Source of the DNA: DASRAJ01 sp035638255
GTDB lineage: Bacteria > Bacteroidota > Bacteroidia > Chitinophagales > UBA10324
DNA length: 64,000 nt
Assembly: GCA_035638255.1 (NCBI GenBank)
Contig: DASRAJ010000098.1
Location: 124,001-188,000 of the forward strand
Reading direction: 5' to 3'
Part shown: piece by piece, positions 32,602 to 41,102 of the stretch
Layout of the letters: each line of letters begins with the position of its first letter
Position numbering within the stretch: the stretch's first letter is position 1
Notes under the pieces: model-generated
What the model was told of the DNA's origin: nothing
What the model saw: the letters and a program-made list of their open reading frames with translations, nothing else
The model's database searches: none
Position numbers and translations under genes: made by a program

Positions 32602-34344
32602 ATGGTATACGCCGTTACCTCAACAGAAAAACACAGATCCATTTCCGTGAAACTTCATCTTCTTTTTATCTCAGTGGCTTTAGTTTCGCTGAATCAAATT
32701 TCTTTTTCTCAAATCCCGCACTTTCGAAACCCTCTCGACATTCCCATTCGCCTCTCGGCCAACTTCGGCGACATTCGTGATGATCATTACCACACCGGCA
32801 TTGATATTCGCACCAATGAAAAAATCGGCTTCAAAGTTTACGCGGCTGCTGATGGCTACATATCAAGAATAAAAATTTCTCCCTACGGCTATGGAAAAGT
32901 TTTGTACATCACGCATCCTGGCGGATACATCACTGTGTACGGACACCTTGATCACTTTACTCCTGGAATAGACAAATACGTGCGAACACAACAGTATGCA
33001 AGTAAAAAGTTTGAGGTGGAAATGTTTCCCAAGCCAGGAGTCTTCCCGGTGAGGCAAGGCGATGTGATTGCGTATTCGGGAAACAGCGGCGGCAGCAGCG
33101 GACCGCATCTTCATTTTGAAATCCGGGATGCGGGCGGCGAAACGTTTCCGCTCAACCCCGAGAAATTTCTGCAAGTTGATGATTCGATTGCACCGCGCTT
33201 CAACAACCTCTTCGTGTACAACCTTTCTGCTTGCTGTGGACTGGCTGTTCCGCAATCTTTTATGGTGGTTGATACTGATAGTGTGATTCATTTAATTCCT
33301 GACACCCTTTTGGTGAATGACAACACGATCGGCTTTGGGGTTGATGCCGGAGATTTCATGAACACCTCAAACAGTGACCTCGGGGTGTATCTGCTTGAGG
33401 CATTTGCCGACAGCGCAAAATATTTCTCCATGAAATTTGACAGGCTGAGTTTTGAAAATGGCCGTTATGTGAATGCGCACGTGGATTACAGACTGTGGCA
33501 GCTAAGTGATACCATCGTAAGAAAATTATTTCTTCTGCCCGGCGATTACAACCCTATTTATGATTCAGTGAATTTCAGAGGCAGAATTTTTCTGGCTGAC
33601 ACTTTGGTTCACACCGTGCACATTCGAGCTGCCGATGAAAACGGAAATTCTTCTGACCTGAATTTTCATGTAAAGTATTCCGGGAAAAAAGTGCAACCTG
33701 AACTGCCTCAATCATTCAGCGCACACTTCTTATTCAATCAGCCGAATTCATTTCAATCAGACAGCATGAAACTCACGCTGCCGGATCATGCTTTGTACGA
33801 GGATCTTTATTTCAATTATTCAGTCAGTGACAGCGGCACGGAAAATTATTTCTCTGCCATCCATCATGTGCATGATCCTTTTACATCCTTGCACGATGCG
33901 GGTGAACTCCAGCTCTTGCCGCGCTTTATTCCTGATTCGCTGAAGAAGAAAGCGGTGATTGTTTATCGCAACCAAAAGAAAAGACTCTCGGCGCGCACCA
34001 CACATTGGGAAGGAAATTTTCTCGCAACAAAAATCCATGACTTTGGTGATTATTTCGCGATGCTCGATACAATTCCGCCCGTGGTTTCAGTGATCGGGCT
34101 GCGGCAAAATCATTATCTGAGAAGAACAAAAATTCTTTTCGTCGCCGCAGATAACCTAAGCGGAATCGGTTCATATAATGGTTATCTCGATGGCAAATGG
34201 ATTCTGCTGGAGTACAGTGCTAAGTCCGATAAGCTCATTTGCAATCTTGATCGCCCGATAGCGAAAGGAAGACATCACTTGCGTTTAGTTGTGAGTGATG
34301 AGGTGAATAACAAAACGGTTTATACTTTTAATTTCAGGAAATAA
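32602..34344 (+). CDS. M23 (LytM-type) metallopeptidase with Ig-like C-terminal region
   Basis: 580 residues from the ATG at 32602; an in-frame ATG at 32566 would overlap the symporter gene. The signal peptide ends near ISFSQ. The LytM domain (~45-200) holds the zinc-site motif HYHTGIDI and the second motif HLHFEIRD with GNSGGSSGPH, so it should be an active peptidoglycan endopeptidase. Residues ~210-580 form all-beta modules without clear family, ending near RHHLRLVVSDEVNNKT. It follows the symporter gene closely and is followed by a 14-bp perfect hairpin. Confidence 0.88.
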   Translation: MVYAVTSTEKHRSISVKLHLLFISVALVSLNQISFSQIPHFRNPLDIPIRLSANFGDIRDDHYHTGIDIRTNEKIGFKVYAAADGYISRIKISPYGYGKVLYITHPGGYITVYGHLDHFTPGIDKYVRTQQYASKKFEVEMFPKPGVFPVRQGDVIAYSGNSGGSSGPHLHFEIRDAGGETFPLNPEKFLQVDDSIAPRFNNLFVYNLSACCGLAVPQSFMVVDTDSVIHLIPDTLLVNDNTIGFGVDAGDFMNTSNSDLGVYLLEAFADSAKYFSMKFDRLSFENGRYVNAHVDYRLWQLSDTIVRKLFLLPGDYNPIYDSVNFRGRIFLADTLVHTVHIRAADENGNSSDLNFHVKYSGKKVQPELPQSFSAHFLFNQPNSFQSDSMKLTLPDHALYEDLYFNYSVSDSGTENYFSAIHHVHDPFTSLHDAGELQLLPRFIPDSLKKKAVIVYRNQKKRLSARTTHWEGNFLATKIHDFGDYFAMLDTIPPVVSVIGLRQNHYLRRTKILFVAADNLSGIGSYNGYLDGKWILLEYSAKSDKLICNLDRPIAKGRHHLRLVVSDEVNNKTVYTFNFRK

Positions 34345-34354
34345 CGATAAGAAT

Positions 34355-34389
34355 CCTTTTCCAAAGTTTTTTTTGAACTTTGGAAAAGG
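34355..34389. terminator. 14-bp perfect hairpin between M23 and bcp genes
   Basis: CCTTTTCCAAAGTT (34355-34368) and its exact complement AACTTTGGAAAAGG (34376-34389) enclose the loop TTTTTTG, 11 bases past the M23 stop. No T-tract follows on the plus strand, so termination is likely but not certain; it could also stabilise the 3' end. Confidence 0.6.
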
Positions 34390-34411
34390 TCACGCACTAA
34401 AATAGTTTTCC

Positions 34412-34870
34412 ATGCTCAATGAAGGCGATAAAGCCCCTCCATTCAAATCAAAAGACCAAAACGGGAATGTAGTTTCTCTAAAAGATTTTTTGGGGAAGAA
34501 GGTCATTCTCTTTTTCTATCCCGAGGATGACACTCCCACGTGCACGCAGGAAGCGTGCAACCTGCGCGATAACTATTCAATACTGAAGAAAAAAGGGTTC
34601 GTAATTCTTGGCGTGAGTCCGCAGGATGAAAGATCTCACTTAAAATTCGCCGCAAAATTTCAACTGCCCTTTCCATTACTTGCCGATCCTGATCGAAAAA
34701 TCACTGAAGCCTATGGCTGCTGGGGTCAGAAGAAATTATTCGGGTACGAGTACATGGGTGTGCTGAGAACTACCTTCATTATTGATGAAACAGGAAGGAT
34801 TGAAAAGATATTTCGAAAAGTTCATTCTAAAAAACATACGCAGCAAATTCTCGACAGTTATTCAGTGTGA
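34412..34870 (+). CDS. bcp: Thioredoxin-dependent peroxiredoxin Bcp/PrxQ
   Basis: A 152-residue cytoplasmic peroxiredoxin that reduces hydroperoxides. The peroxidatic cysteine lies in YPEDDTPTCTQEACNLRD near residue 46, with the resolving cysteine five residues later (CX4C), the arrangement of atypical 2-Cys PrxQ proteins. GVSPQDERSHLKFAAKFQLPFPLL and the conserved Arg region TTFIIDE follow. The ATG at 34412 comes directly after TAGTTTTC. It is followed 103 bases later by the cassette of envelope genes. Confidence 0.94.
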   Translation: MLNEGDKAPPFKSKDQNGNVVSLKDFLGKKVILFFYPEDDTPTCTQEACNLRDNYSILKKKGFVILGVSPQDERSHLKFAAKFQLPFPLLADPDRKITEAYGCWGQKKLFGYEYMGVLRTTFIIDETGRIEKIFRKVHSKKHTQQILDSYSV

Positions 34871-34973
34871 AAGAACTCTCATTCAGTGTGTAAGATATGC
34901 TGCTCAGTAGCCCGCTGTTTGGCTATCGAATCTTTTCCTTCTATTTTTACCGGCTTTAGAAAACCCCTCCGAA

Positions 34974-35831
34974 GTGAAAATAAAAGCAATACTTATTCCC
35001 TTCGCTGTATTTGTTGCCGTCATTTTTCCGCTCTCACAAGTGTTTACGAATGCTGTTCAGCCCCCCGCAGGAAGAACGGGCTGCACTATAGGCACAACCG
35101 AAACAACTTGCGGGGCCAGCACTTGTCACAACAACACCCCCAATACGGGTGGGGGGACTGTGACAGCTTCATTCAGTGATCCTGATTTTAAGTATACTCC
35201 CGGTCAAACGTATGATATGTCAGTGAGCACCAGTGAAAGCGGCAAGATAAAATTCGGATTTGAAATCACTTCTGTTGATGCCAATGGTGATTCTGTAGGA
35301 AACTTTATCATTCCTTCGGGCACAACTAATCTTTCAAAACCAACGATCGGTGCAGTCAACCACCGGAAGTATATGGGTCATAAAACGGCGAGTGCAACCA
35401 ACAGCTGGAATTTCCAATGGAAAGCGCCGGCAATTGACAAAGGGCAACTTTGCTTTTTTATCGCAAGCAATTGTGCAAACGGAAATGGAATGTCTTCGGG
35501 CGATCACATTTACACAACCTCCTTTTGCATTACGGCTGACAGCGCCAGCGGAATTTTTTCTCATGAAACTATTGCCAATGCTTTTTCCATTCAAAGCATT
35601 GCAACTAATCAACTCACGCTGCAATACAATCAACAGACGAATGACCGTGTACTCATTCGTTTGTATAATTTAAATGGTGAAGTGCTTCAAACTTTGTTTG
35701 ACGGAAATGAAGTCCAGGGTTTGCAAACACATTCGTTCAGATTGACACACTCGTTGTCAAGCGGATTGTACTTAGTTCGCTACTCTTCCGGCTATGCTGA
35801 CGTAGCGAAGAAAATTTTTATTCAGAAATAG
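34974..35831 (+). CDS. T9SS-secreted Reelin-like (choice-of-anchor V) protein
   Basis: A 285-residue protein starting at a GTG (34974); ATG alternatives would remove the signal peptide. The signal, residues ~1-28, is followed by a cysteine region with CGASTCHNN, a CX4CH motif in place of the CxxCH of c-type haem proteins. The Reelin-like beta domain (~60-190) contains YTPGQTYDMSVSTS and KFGFEITSVDANG. The C-terminal type A sorting domain (~210-285) ends VAKKIFIQK. First gene of a four-gene plus-strand cassette; the next gene starts 21 bases downstream. Whether the altered motif binds haem is unknown. Confidence 0.83.
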   Translation: MKIKAILIPFAVFVAVIFPLSQVFTNAVQPPAGRTGCTIGTTETTCGASTCHNNTPNTGGGTVTASFSDPDFKYTPGQTYDMSVSTSESGKIKFGFEITSVDANGDSVGNFIIPSGTTNLSKPTIGAVNHRKYMGHKTASATNSWNFQWKAPAIDKGQLCFFIASNCANGNGMSSGDHIYTTSFCITADSASGIFSHETIANAFSIQSIATNQLTLQYNQQTNDRVLIRLYNLNGEVLQTLFDGNEVQGLQTHSFRLTHSLSSGLYLVRYSSGYADVAKKIFIQK

Positions 35832-35852
35832 AAATAAAGTATTCCAACAGTT

Positions 35853-36260
35853 ATGAAATTATCATACGTTATTTTGATTGCAATTTGTTTTGCCGTTCAT
35901 CTTTCTTCCTGCACGTGGGATAATGCGGAGCACACTGCTTGTCCGCCGGATGTTGCTTGTACAAACTTCGGGCAGGATACCATTTCATACAGCCAGGATA
36001 TTGTACCGATCATGACAACCTATTGTACTGCGGGAGGAGACACTTTAGGGGATTGCCATCAAGCCACTTCCTCTCTCGGTTTTGATTATACGACTTACGA
36101 GGGGCTCGCCTTATACCTTCCGGATATTTTCAATTATTATGTATTGGATCCGGCTACGGCCACAATGCCTAAATCCATCACTCACGGACCTACACAACTA
36201 ACTTGTTGCGATAAAGAAAAACTTTCACTATGGATTGCTCAGGGTTTTCCGAATAATTAG
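35853..36260 (+). CDS. Cytochrome-c-like lipoprotein with atypical CX9CH motif
   Basis: A 135-residue lipoprotein: signal peptide with lipobox LSSC near residue 20, then a small domain DTISYSQDIVPIMTTYC...DCHQATSS. The family frame (SYSxDIxPI...C..CH...G) is that of Bacteroidota c-type cytochrome domains, but the haem-binding CxxCH is stretched to C-x9-CH. A possible distal methionine lies in ATATMPKSI. Five other cysteines are present, including CPPDVAC and LTCCDKEK. Possible electron carrier, or a domain that has lost haem and is held by disulfides. It lies between the Reelin-like gene and the YceI gene. Confidence 0.72.
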   Translation: MKLSYVILIAICFAVHLSSCTWDNAEHTACPPDVACTNFGQDTISYSQDIVPIMTTYCTAGGDTLGDCHQATSSLGFDYTTYEGLALYLPDIFNYYVLDPATATMPKSITHGPTQLTCCDKEKLSLWIAQGFPNN

Positions 36261-36312
36261 TGGTACGCTTCTTGGCAATAGCTGCTAACAAAAACTCAAA
36301 ACCATTTCTGTC

Positions 36313-36861
36313 ATGAAATCATTTCTGTTGTTTCTTCTTTCAATAGTTTTTTATTTTTCTGCAACAGCCCAGTATGTTTACCTTGATACAACAGGAACCG
36401 TTTCATTTTTTTCTGAAACTGTTGTCGAAGATATTGATGCTACCTCAAATCAGGCAGTGGATGCCATGAACATCAAAACAAAAGCTGTTTTTTTTAAAGT
36501 GCGAATGTCAACCCTGAAGTTCAAGAAAGCTCTTATGCAGGAGCATTTCAATGAAAACTATATGGAAAGTGATAAATATCCCTTTGCCATTTTTCAGGGC
36601 AACATTGATCAGGATATTGATTTAACGAAAGACGGAACCTACCAGGTCACCGTCACCGGTACTTTGACGATTCACGGAGTTGCGCAGAATAGAACCATTC
36701 CGGGAACGGTAGTAGTGAGCGGAAAAAGTATTGATGTCACAAGCTCTTTCGATGTAAAGGTTGCTGATCACCAGATCAGGATCCCCACCATCGTTACCGA
36801 GCACATTGCAGAGTCAGTGAAGGTAAAAGTTCACAGCGTGCTCACGCCGGCTCAGAGATAA
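36313..36861 (+). CDS. YceI-family periplasmic lipid-binding protein
   Basis: A 182-residue protein. The signal peptide is residues 1-19 (ending FSATAQ), and the rest is a single YceI beta-barrel that in the family binds long isoprenoid or polyprenyl chains. Family marks: VSFFSETVVEDIDATSNQAV, FLxxHFNENYMESDKYPFAIFQG near residues 75-95 and the YQVTVTGTLTIHGVAQNRTIP strand. It has the size and domain order of typical YceI. It stands 52 bases after the cytochrome-like gene and 208 bases before the DUF5777 gene, which has its own promoter. Confidence 0.92.
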   Translation: MKSFLLFLLSIVFYFSATAQYVYLDTTGTVSFFSETVVEDIDATSNQAVDAMNIKTKAVFFKVRMSTLKFKKALMQEHFNENYMESDKYPFAIFQGNIDQDIDLTKDGTYQVTVTGTLTIHGVAQNRTIPGTVVVSGKSIDVTSSFDVKVADHQIRIPTIVTEHIAESVKVKVHSVLTPAQR

Positions 36862-37002
36862 TTTTTGATGAAGATCGCTTAAAGGAAAATCGGCCCCGTA
36901 TACCATCTGAAAAAAATATCCCGTCATCGAACGAAAGTTTTTTCACCAATCACTCTTGAAGTGTGCGCACCTGATAAATTTTTTTCTTTCCTCCGAAAAT
37001 AA

Positions 37003-37034
37003 TTTGCCGAACTTTAAACTCTGCAATGTTTTTG
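37003..37034 (+). promoter_or_regulatory. Promoter TTTG-N20-TGTTTTTG for the DUF5777 gene
   Basis: TTTG at 37003-37006, exactly 20 bases, then TGTTTTTG (37027-37034), one mismatch from TAnnTTTG. The ATG is 35 bases downstream. Confidence 0.55.
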
Positions 37035-37069
37035 CAACGTAAATATTCATTACCTAACTTTTTTCCCCT

Positions 37070-38002
37070 ATGAGAAAAACACTTTACACTTTTGTAATTC
37101 TTTTTTTAATCGCGCGCGTAGCCATTGCACAAGATGACCTTTCTGCCATCGTCAATGAAAATACCGAGGTGCCGAAAAAAGAATTTGTAACAGCGACGTT
37201 TAAAGGCCTGCGCATTATTAATGCGCAAACAATTGAAACAGCCAAGAAGCATAACTTACAGTTCAATGTTCAGCATCGCTTTGGTGATATAGGAGGCAGG
37301 GCGGGCGGCGTCCATACCTTCTTCGGACTTGACCAGGCAAAGGATATTCGAATTTCATTTGACTATGGCATCACGGATCGCCTTCAACTCGGAGTAGGGC
37401 ATTCAAGAGGACAAGAACCATATACTGAGCTATATGATGGCAGCGCTAAGTTTAAGTTGCTCCGGCAAACAACAGACAGCAAAATGCCGCTAAGCATCAC
37501 TTTGTTTGGTGTTGGAGCAGTGACCGGAAGAGTATCTAAAACTGACAGCAGCGATGCTGACTTCCACGATAGTTTCTCGCACCGTTTTTCATACGTTACA
37601 CAGATGGTCCTTGCGCGCAAGTTTTCACCCCGGTTTTCATTCGAACTGATTCCCTCCTGGGTGCATCGCAACTACGTTCCGTTTGATCAGAAGAACGATA
37701 TGTTTTTCCTGGGAGCAGGTATGCGTCTTAAATTCACAAAGCGCTTCGCATTTATTATTGATTACTTCCACGACTTCAGAGATCCGAAAGACAGCACCGG
37801 GCATACCATTTTATATGATCCGCTGAGCGTAGGAGTTGAAATCGAAACCGGGGGTCACGTGTTTCAGCTCACCTTCACGAACTCCACCGGTATCCTTGAA
37901 AATACCTTCCTGCCATTTACAAGATCAAACTGGCTGAACGGACAATTCCGCTGGGGATTTAATCTCACAAGGAATTTTGTGATCGGAGGAAAAAACTATT
38001 AG
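37070..38002 (+). CDS. DUF5777 family outer-membrane beta-barrel protein
   Basis: A 310-residue protein. The signal peptide ends near ARVAIAQ. The rest alternates hydrophobic and polar residues as in beta-barrels and matches DUF5777 (FKGLRIINAQTIETAKKHNLQFNVQHRFGDI, GVHTFFGLDQAKDIRISFDYGITDRLQLG). It ends in strands with NFVIGGKNY. To my knowledge, DUF5777 genes often neighbour YceI and cytochrome-like genes in Bacteroidota, as here, suggesting a joint function in the envelope. The molecular function is unknown. It has its own promoter and a strong terminator. Confidence 0.88.
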   Translation: MRKTLYTFVILFLIARVAIAQDDLSAIVNENTEVPKKEFVTATFKGLRIINAQTIETAKKHNLQFNVQHRFGDIGGRAGGVHTFFGLDQAKDIRISFDYGITDRLQLGVGHSRGQEPYTELYDGSAKFKLLRQTTDSKMPLSITLFGVGAVTGRVSKTDSSDADFHDSFSHRFSYVTQMVLARKFSPRFSFELIPSWVHRNYVPFDQKNDMFFLGAGMRLKFTKRFAFIIDYFHDFRDPKDSTGHTILYDPLSVGVEIETGGHVFQLTFTNSTGILENTFLPFTRSNWLNGQFRWGFNLTRNFVIGGKNY

Positions 38003-38027
38003 GCTGAATAGAATTCTTTTCAAATAG

Positions 38028-38057
38028 AAGCTGTCTCAAACCCGGGGCAGCTTTTTT
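38028..38057 (+). terminator. Rho-independent terminator after the DUF5777 gene
   Basis: A 10-bp stem AAGCTGTCTC/GGGGCAGCTT (two G-U pairs) with loop AAACCC is followed by TTTT, 26 bases past the stop codon. Confidence 0.82.
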
Positions 38058-38154
38058 GTTTCAAAAAGAGATCGATCCAAAGCAATTCTCAATCTGAAAT
38101 TCCAAATTTCAAATTTCAAACTCGCCTCAAATCAAATGACGGTATTGCAATCCA

Positions 38155-38186
38155 TTTGTGTGATTGTAATTTAATCAATAGCTTTG
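38155..38186 (+). promoter_or_regulatory. Promoter TTTG-N20-TAGCTTTG for the S24 regulator gene
   Basis: TTTG (38155-38158), exactly 20 bases, then TAGCTTTG (38179-38186): a full match to the Bacteroidota sigma-A consensus, 32 bases before the ATG at 38218. Confidence 0.7.
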
Positions 38187-38217
38187 AATCGGAAAGAACC
38201 TTTTAACTAATTTAATC

Positions 38218-39033
38218 ATGATCTTCAATACCAACATCAAGATCCTGCGTACGCGCCGGAATAAAACACAGGACACGGTATCGCGCGAACTGAGCATGAG
38301 CCGCTCGACTTTAAACAGCTATGAGAATGGCAGCGTAAAAAATCCTACTCTCGACGCATTACTCGGCTTCTCGCGATACTTCAAAGTTTCGATTGACACG
38401 CTTGTGAAAATTGATTTGAGCAAGCTCTCACAGTTTCAGCTCTCAGAACTCGAGCGCGGGCACGATGTGTTTGTGACGGGAAGCAAACTGCGTGTGCTCG
38501 CCACCACTGTTGACAGCAGCAACAAAGAGAACATCGAAGTGGTGCCGCTGAAAGCAAAAGCCGGTTACAAGAATGGCTACGCTGATCCCGACTACATCAA
38601 GAAGCTTCCAACATTTCAATTGCCAATTCTTTTCAATGACCGCAAGTACCGGATGTTCCAGATTGAAGGTGATTCGATGCTTCCCATTCCCGACAAAAGT
38701 TTTGTGATTGGCGAGTATGTAGAGAATTGGTATGACATCAAAAATGGCAGCGCTTATATTCTCCTCACGAAAGATGACGGCATCGTGTTCAAGATCGTGA
38801 CCAATGAATTGAAGCGAAGAAAGAAACTCGTGCTGCATTCACTCAATCCCGAATACAAACCGTGCGAGCTTGAGGTGCAGGATGTGAAAGAGGTGTGGAA
38901 GTTCTGTAATTACATCAGCAGTGAAATGCCGGAACCGGTGCAGCAGAAAGATGAGTTGCTGCAGTGGGTTGTAAAAATGGAGGAAGAACTTATGGTGATG
39001 AAGAATAGGTTAAGAGAAGAAGCCGTGATTTAA
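38218..39033 (+). CDS. XRE-HTH regulator with S24 (LexA-like) autoprotease domain
   Basis: A 271-residue protein. An XRE helix-turn-helix spans ~5-60 (LRTRRNKTQDTVSRELSMSRSTLNSYENG). A linker follows with the likely self-cleavage Ala-Gly in PLKAKAGYKNGY (~118-129). The S24 domain spans ~130-230 with the catalytic serine in GDSM and the catalytic lysine in IVFKIVTN. A C-terminal coiled segment follows. The arrangement matches phage-type CI/LexA repressors that cleave themselves when RecA is activated; its targets are not evident. It has a textbook promoter. Its stop abuts the stop of the next, convergent gene. Confidence 0.87.
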   Translation: MIFNTNIKILRTRRNKTQDTVSRELSMSRSTLNSYENGSVKNPTLDALLGFSRYFKVSIDTLVKIDLSKLSQFQLSELERGHDVFVTGSKLRVLATTVDSSNKENIEVVPLKAKAGYKNGYADPDYIKKLPTFQLPILFNDRKYRMFQIEGDSMLPIPDKSFVIGEYVENWYDIKNGSAYILLTKDDGIVFKIVTNELKRRKKLVLHSLNPEYKPCELEVQDVKEVWKFCNYISSEMPEPVQQKDELLQWVVKMEEELMVMKNRLREEAVI

Positions 39034-40905
39034 TCACCTCCCTGCCTTCACAATCCTTCTCGCTACAATTCCTTCACCCGTTTGAATCAAACAAACGTAA
39101 ACTCCCTCTGCAAGCGATGATGCGTCGAATGAAAAATGATTGATGCCTGCTGATGCGTGATCAAAGTTTTCCGAAAGCACTTTTCTTCCGCACACATCAT
39201 ACAAATTGATGGTGATGGCTTCATCGTCCTGCAATGGCAGCAAAATGCTGAGTTCATTACTGAAGGGATTCGGAAATATCTTTACAGGATCTTCTTCGGT
39301 TGATGAGAACTCATCCGTCCCTCTGCATGCTCCGTTTGTGCTAAAGGTGTACCATGGGGAAAAAGCGGTAACTGTTCCTGAAGTACATTTTGCTTTCAGC
39401 CTGAATTTATAGGAGGTGCAGGAAGTAAGCCCCGTTAAATTATAATAGTTCACCTTAGGAACAAATGATAGTAGCTGATTAGTACTGAGGTTTTTTAACT
39501 TGAGCGTGTAAGAGTTTGCATACTCATCACTCCAATGCAGTGTTGCCGAAGTGGGATTGATATTATCTGCTGATAAATTGGTTGGAGCCGCACAGTCCGG
39601 CAGCGAGGTGTTCTTCAGACTTGTATTCAGGATGGTATTTACTCCGCTGCTCAAACTTACTTTCGTAAAGGTTCTTGTCCAGTAGCCGGTTTTGGAAAAG
39701 GTAATGGTGTATTTTGCTGCTGTAGCATAACCTGTGGCATACGCGCCTGAAAGATTGGTGGTGGTAGTTGCATCCGTGGCATTTACAATGGTCACTGTTA
39801 CTCCGTTCAATGCGGTGCCTGTCGAGTAATCGGTGACGGTGCCTGTGAGATAACAGGCCTGCTTGTAAGTAACGCCGAGAACAAACAGCCCCTGCTCGAT
39901 GTCTGCGGCAATAATATTACCTGAAGGAAGAAAGGCATACGCTTCCCAACAACCATTATAACCGCTTCCGGTCAAAGGACTCGTGTCATAATTTCCAACT
40001 TTAATCAGGTTATCAGGATGAGTAGCATCAGCGATGACGACGCCATCGCGGTAATAAGCGATCACTAAAAAATTCCCTTTCACATGCACATTGTGGCCGA
40101 TGCTGCTGGTACCGGGATTTGCCTGGAAGCGATCCAGTTCCGTGATGTTCGACAGATCCGAAACATCGTAAGAGGTCACATACGAATTGGTGACTTCATC
40201 AGTCGTGAATAAATATTTTCCATTGTTGGATGGTACCGCATTGTGATTGAAATTTCCCGGGGTGCTTTGTTGCGCAAGAAGAACTGGATTTGATTTGTCA
40301 GAAACATCAATCGCTCTGAACCATCCCTGGTAAATTTCAGAAGTCCACATGGTGTCACCTCTTACATAACAGTCATGAACATAGTGGTCTGTGTATTGAC
40401 CAACGTAGGTAGGGTTCATCGGATCCGTGTTGAGATCGAGAAAGACCACGCCGCCGCTTGCAATGTTTGATCCGTTCACGTAACAGATTCCGTGCTCATC
40501 AATCCAGAGCGTGTGACCTGTGTGAAGGTTGAGTGATCCGCCGGTGAAATTTACGTAGGTGACTGAGCCGGGCAAATTGCTCAGATCAACAATAAGCATT
40601 CCCCCGCCGCTTTCATTCACTACATAGGCATAGTGGCTCCACGTTTTTATTTCATGCCACGAAGAGCTGTTAGTAGCTACAAACTGCACCTCCGTTGGAG
40701 TTGCAGGAACAGTGACGTCAACAATGGACAAGCCGCCGTAAGCGCCAACCAATGCATACTCTTTTCCATTGGCAGCATAACCCCAAAGTGAAGCGAGGCT
40801 GCTTGAGTAGGTGAGTTGACCCAGAAAAGTCATGTTGAGTTGCGCAAAAGATGAAGCGCTGAACATGCAAAGGATAATGATGAGAGAAACGGAAAGTTTT
40901 TTCAT
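39034..40905 (-). CDS. T9SS-secreted LVIVD-repeat protein with carboxypeptidase-regulatory-like and Fn3 domains
   Basis: A 623-residue cargo protein. The signal ends SSFAQ. The LVIVD/choice-of-anchor-B propeller (~25-345) shows repeats such as GGLSIVDVTVP and GGMLIVDLSN, and ends in GNIIAADIEQGLFVLGV. A carboxypeptidase-regulatory-like beta domain (~350-435) begins YLTGTVTDYSTGTALNGVTV. An Fn3 domain (~440-525) begins APTNLSADNINPTSATLHW. The sorting domain (~545-623) has KIFPNPFSNELSILLP. Likely a surface protein for adhesion or ligand binding; no enzyme motif is visible. Confidence 0.9.
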   Translation of the reverse strand: MKKLSVSLIIILCMFSASSFAQLNMTFLGQLTYSSSLASLWGYAANGKEYALVGAYGGLSIVDVTVPATPTEVQFVATNSSSWHEIKTWSHYAYVVNESGGGMLIVDLSNLPGSVTYVNFTGGSLNLHTGHTLWIDEHGICYVNGSNIASGGVVFLDLNTDPMNPTYVGQYTDHYVHDCYVRGDTMWTSEIYQGWFRAIDVSDKSNPVLLAQQSTPGNFNHNAVPSNNGKYLFTTDEVTNSYVTSYDVSDLSNITELDRFQANPGTSSIGHNVHVKGNFLVIAYYRDGVVIADATHPDNLIKVGNYDTSPLTGSGYNGCWEAYAFLPSGNIIAADIEQGLFVLGVTYKQACYLTGTVTDYSTGTALNGVTVTIVNATDATTTTNLSGAYATGYATAAKYTITFSKTGYWTRTFTKVSLSSGVNTILNTSLKNTSLPDCAAPTNLSADNINPTSATLHWSDEYANSYTLKLKNLSTNQLLSFVPKVNYYNLTGLTSCTSYKFRLKAKCTSGTVTAFSPWYTFSTNGACRGTDEFSSTEEDPVKIFPNPFSNELSILLPLQDDEAITINLYDVCGRKVLSENFDHASAGINHFSFDASSLAEGVYVCLIQTGEGIVARRIVKAGR

Positions 40906-41102
40906 AAAAATTATTTTTGAAATGACGTGATGAAATTAGAATAAGGTTTCTAATTATTTCAGGAAGAAATTCATGAAGCGGAAATATATATCGCTTACTC
41001 TCTTCCATGCTGACCCGGACAAGTCAAAACCAAACCTTAGGCTGATACTTATGCGCAATACTGCATTACTGTCAAAGATTGTCAGGATTTGAAAGAAAGA
41101 TT

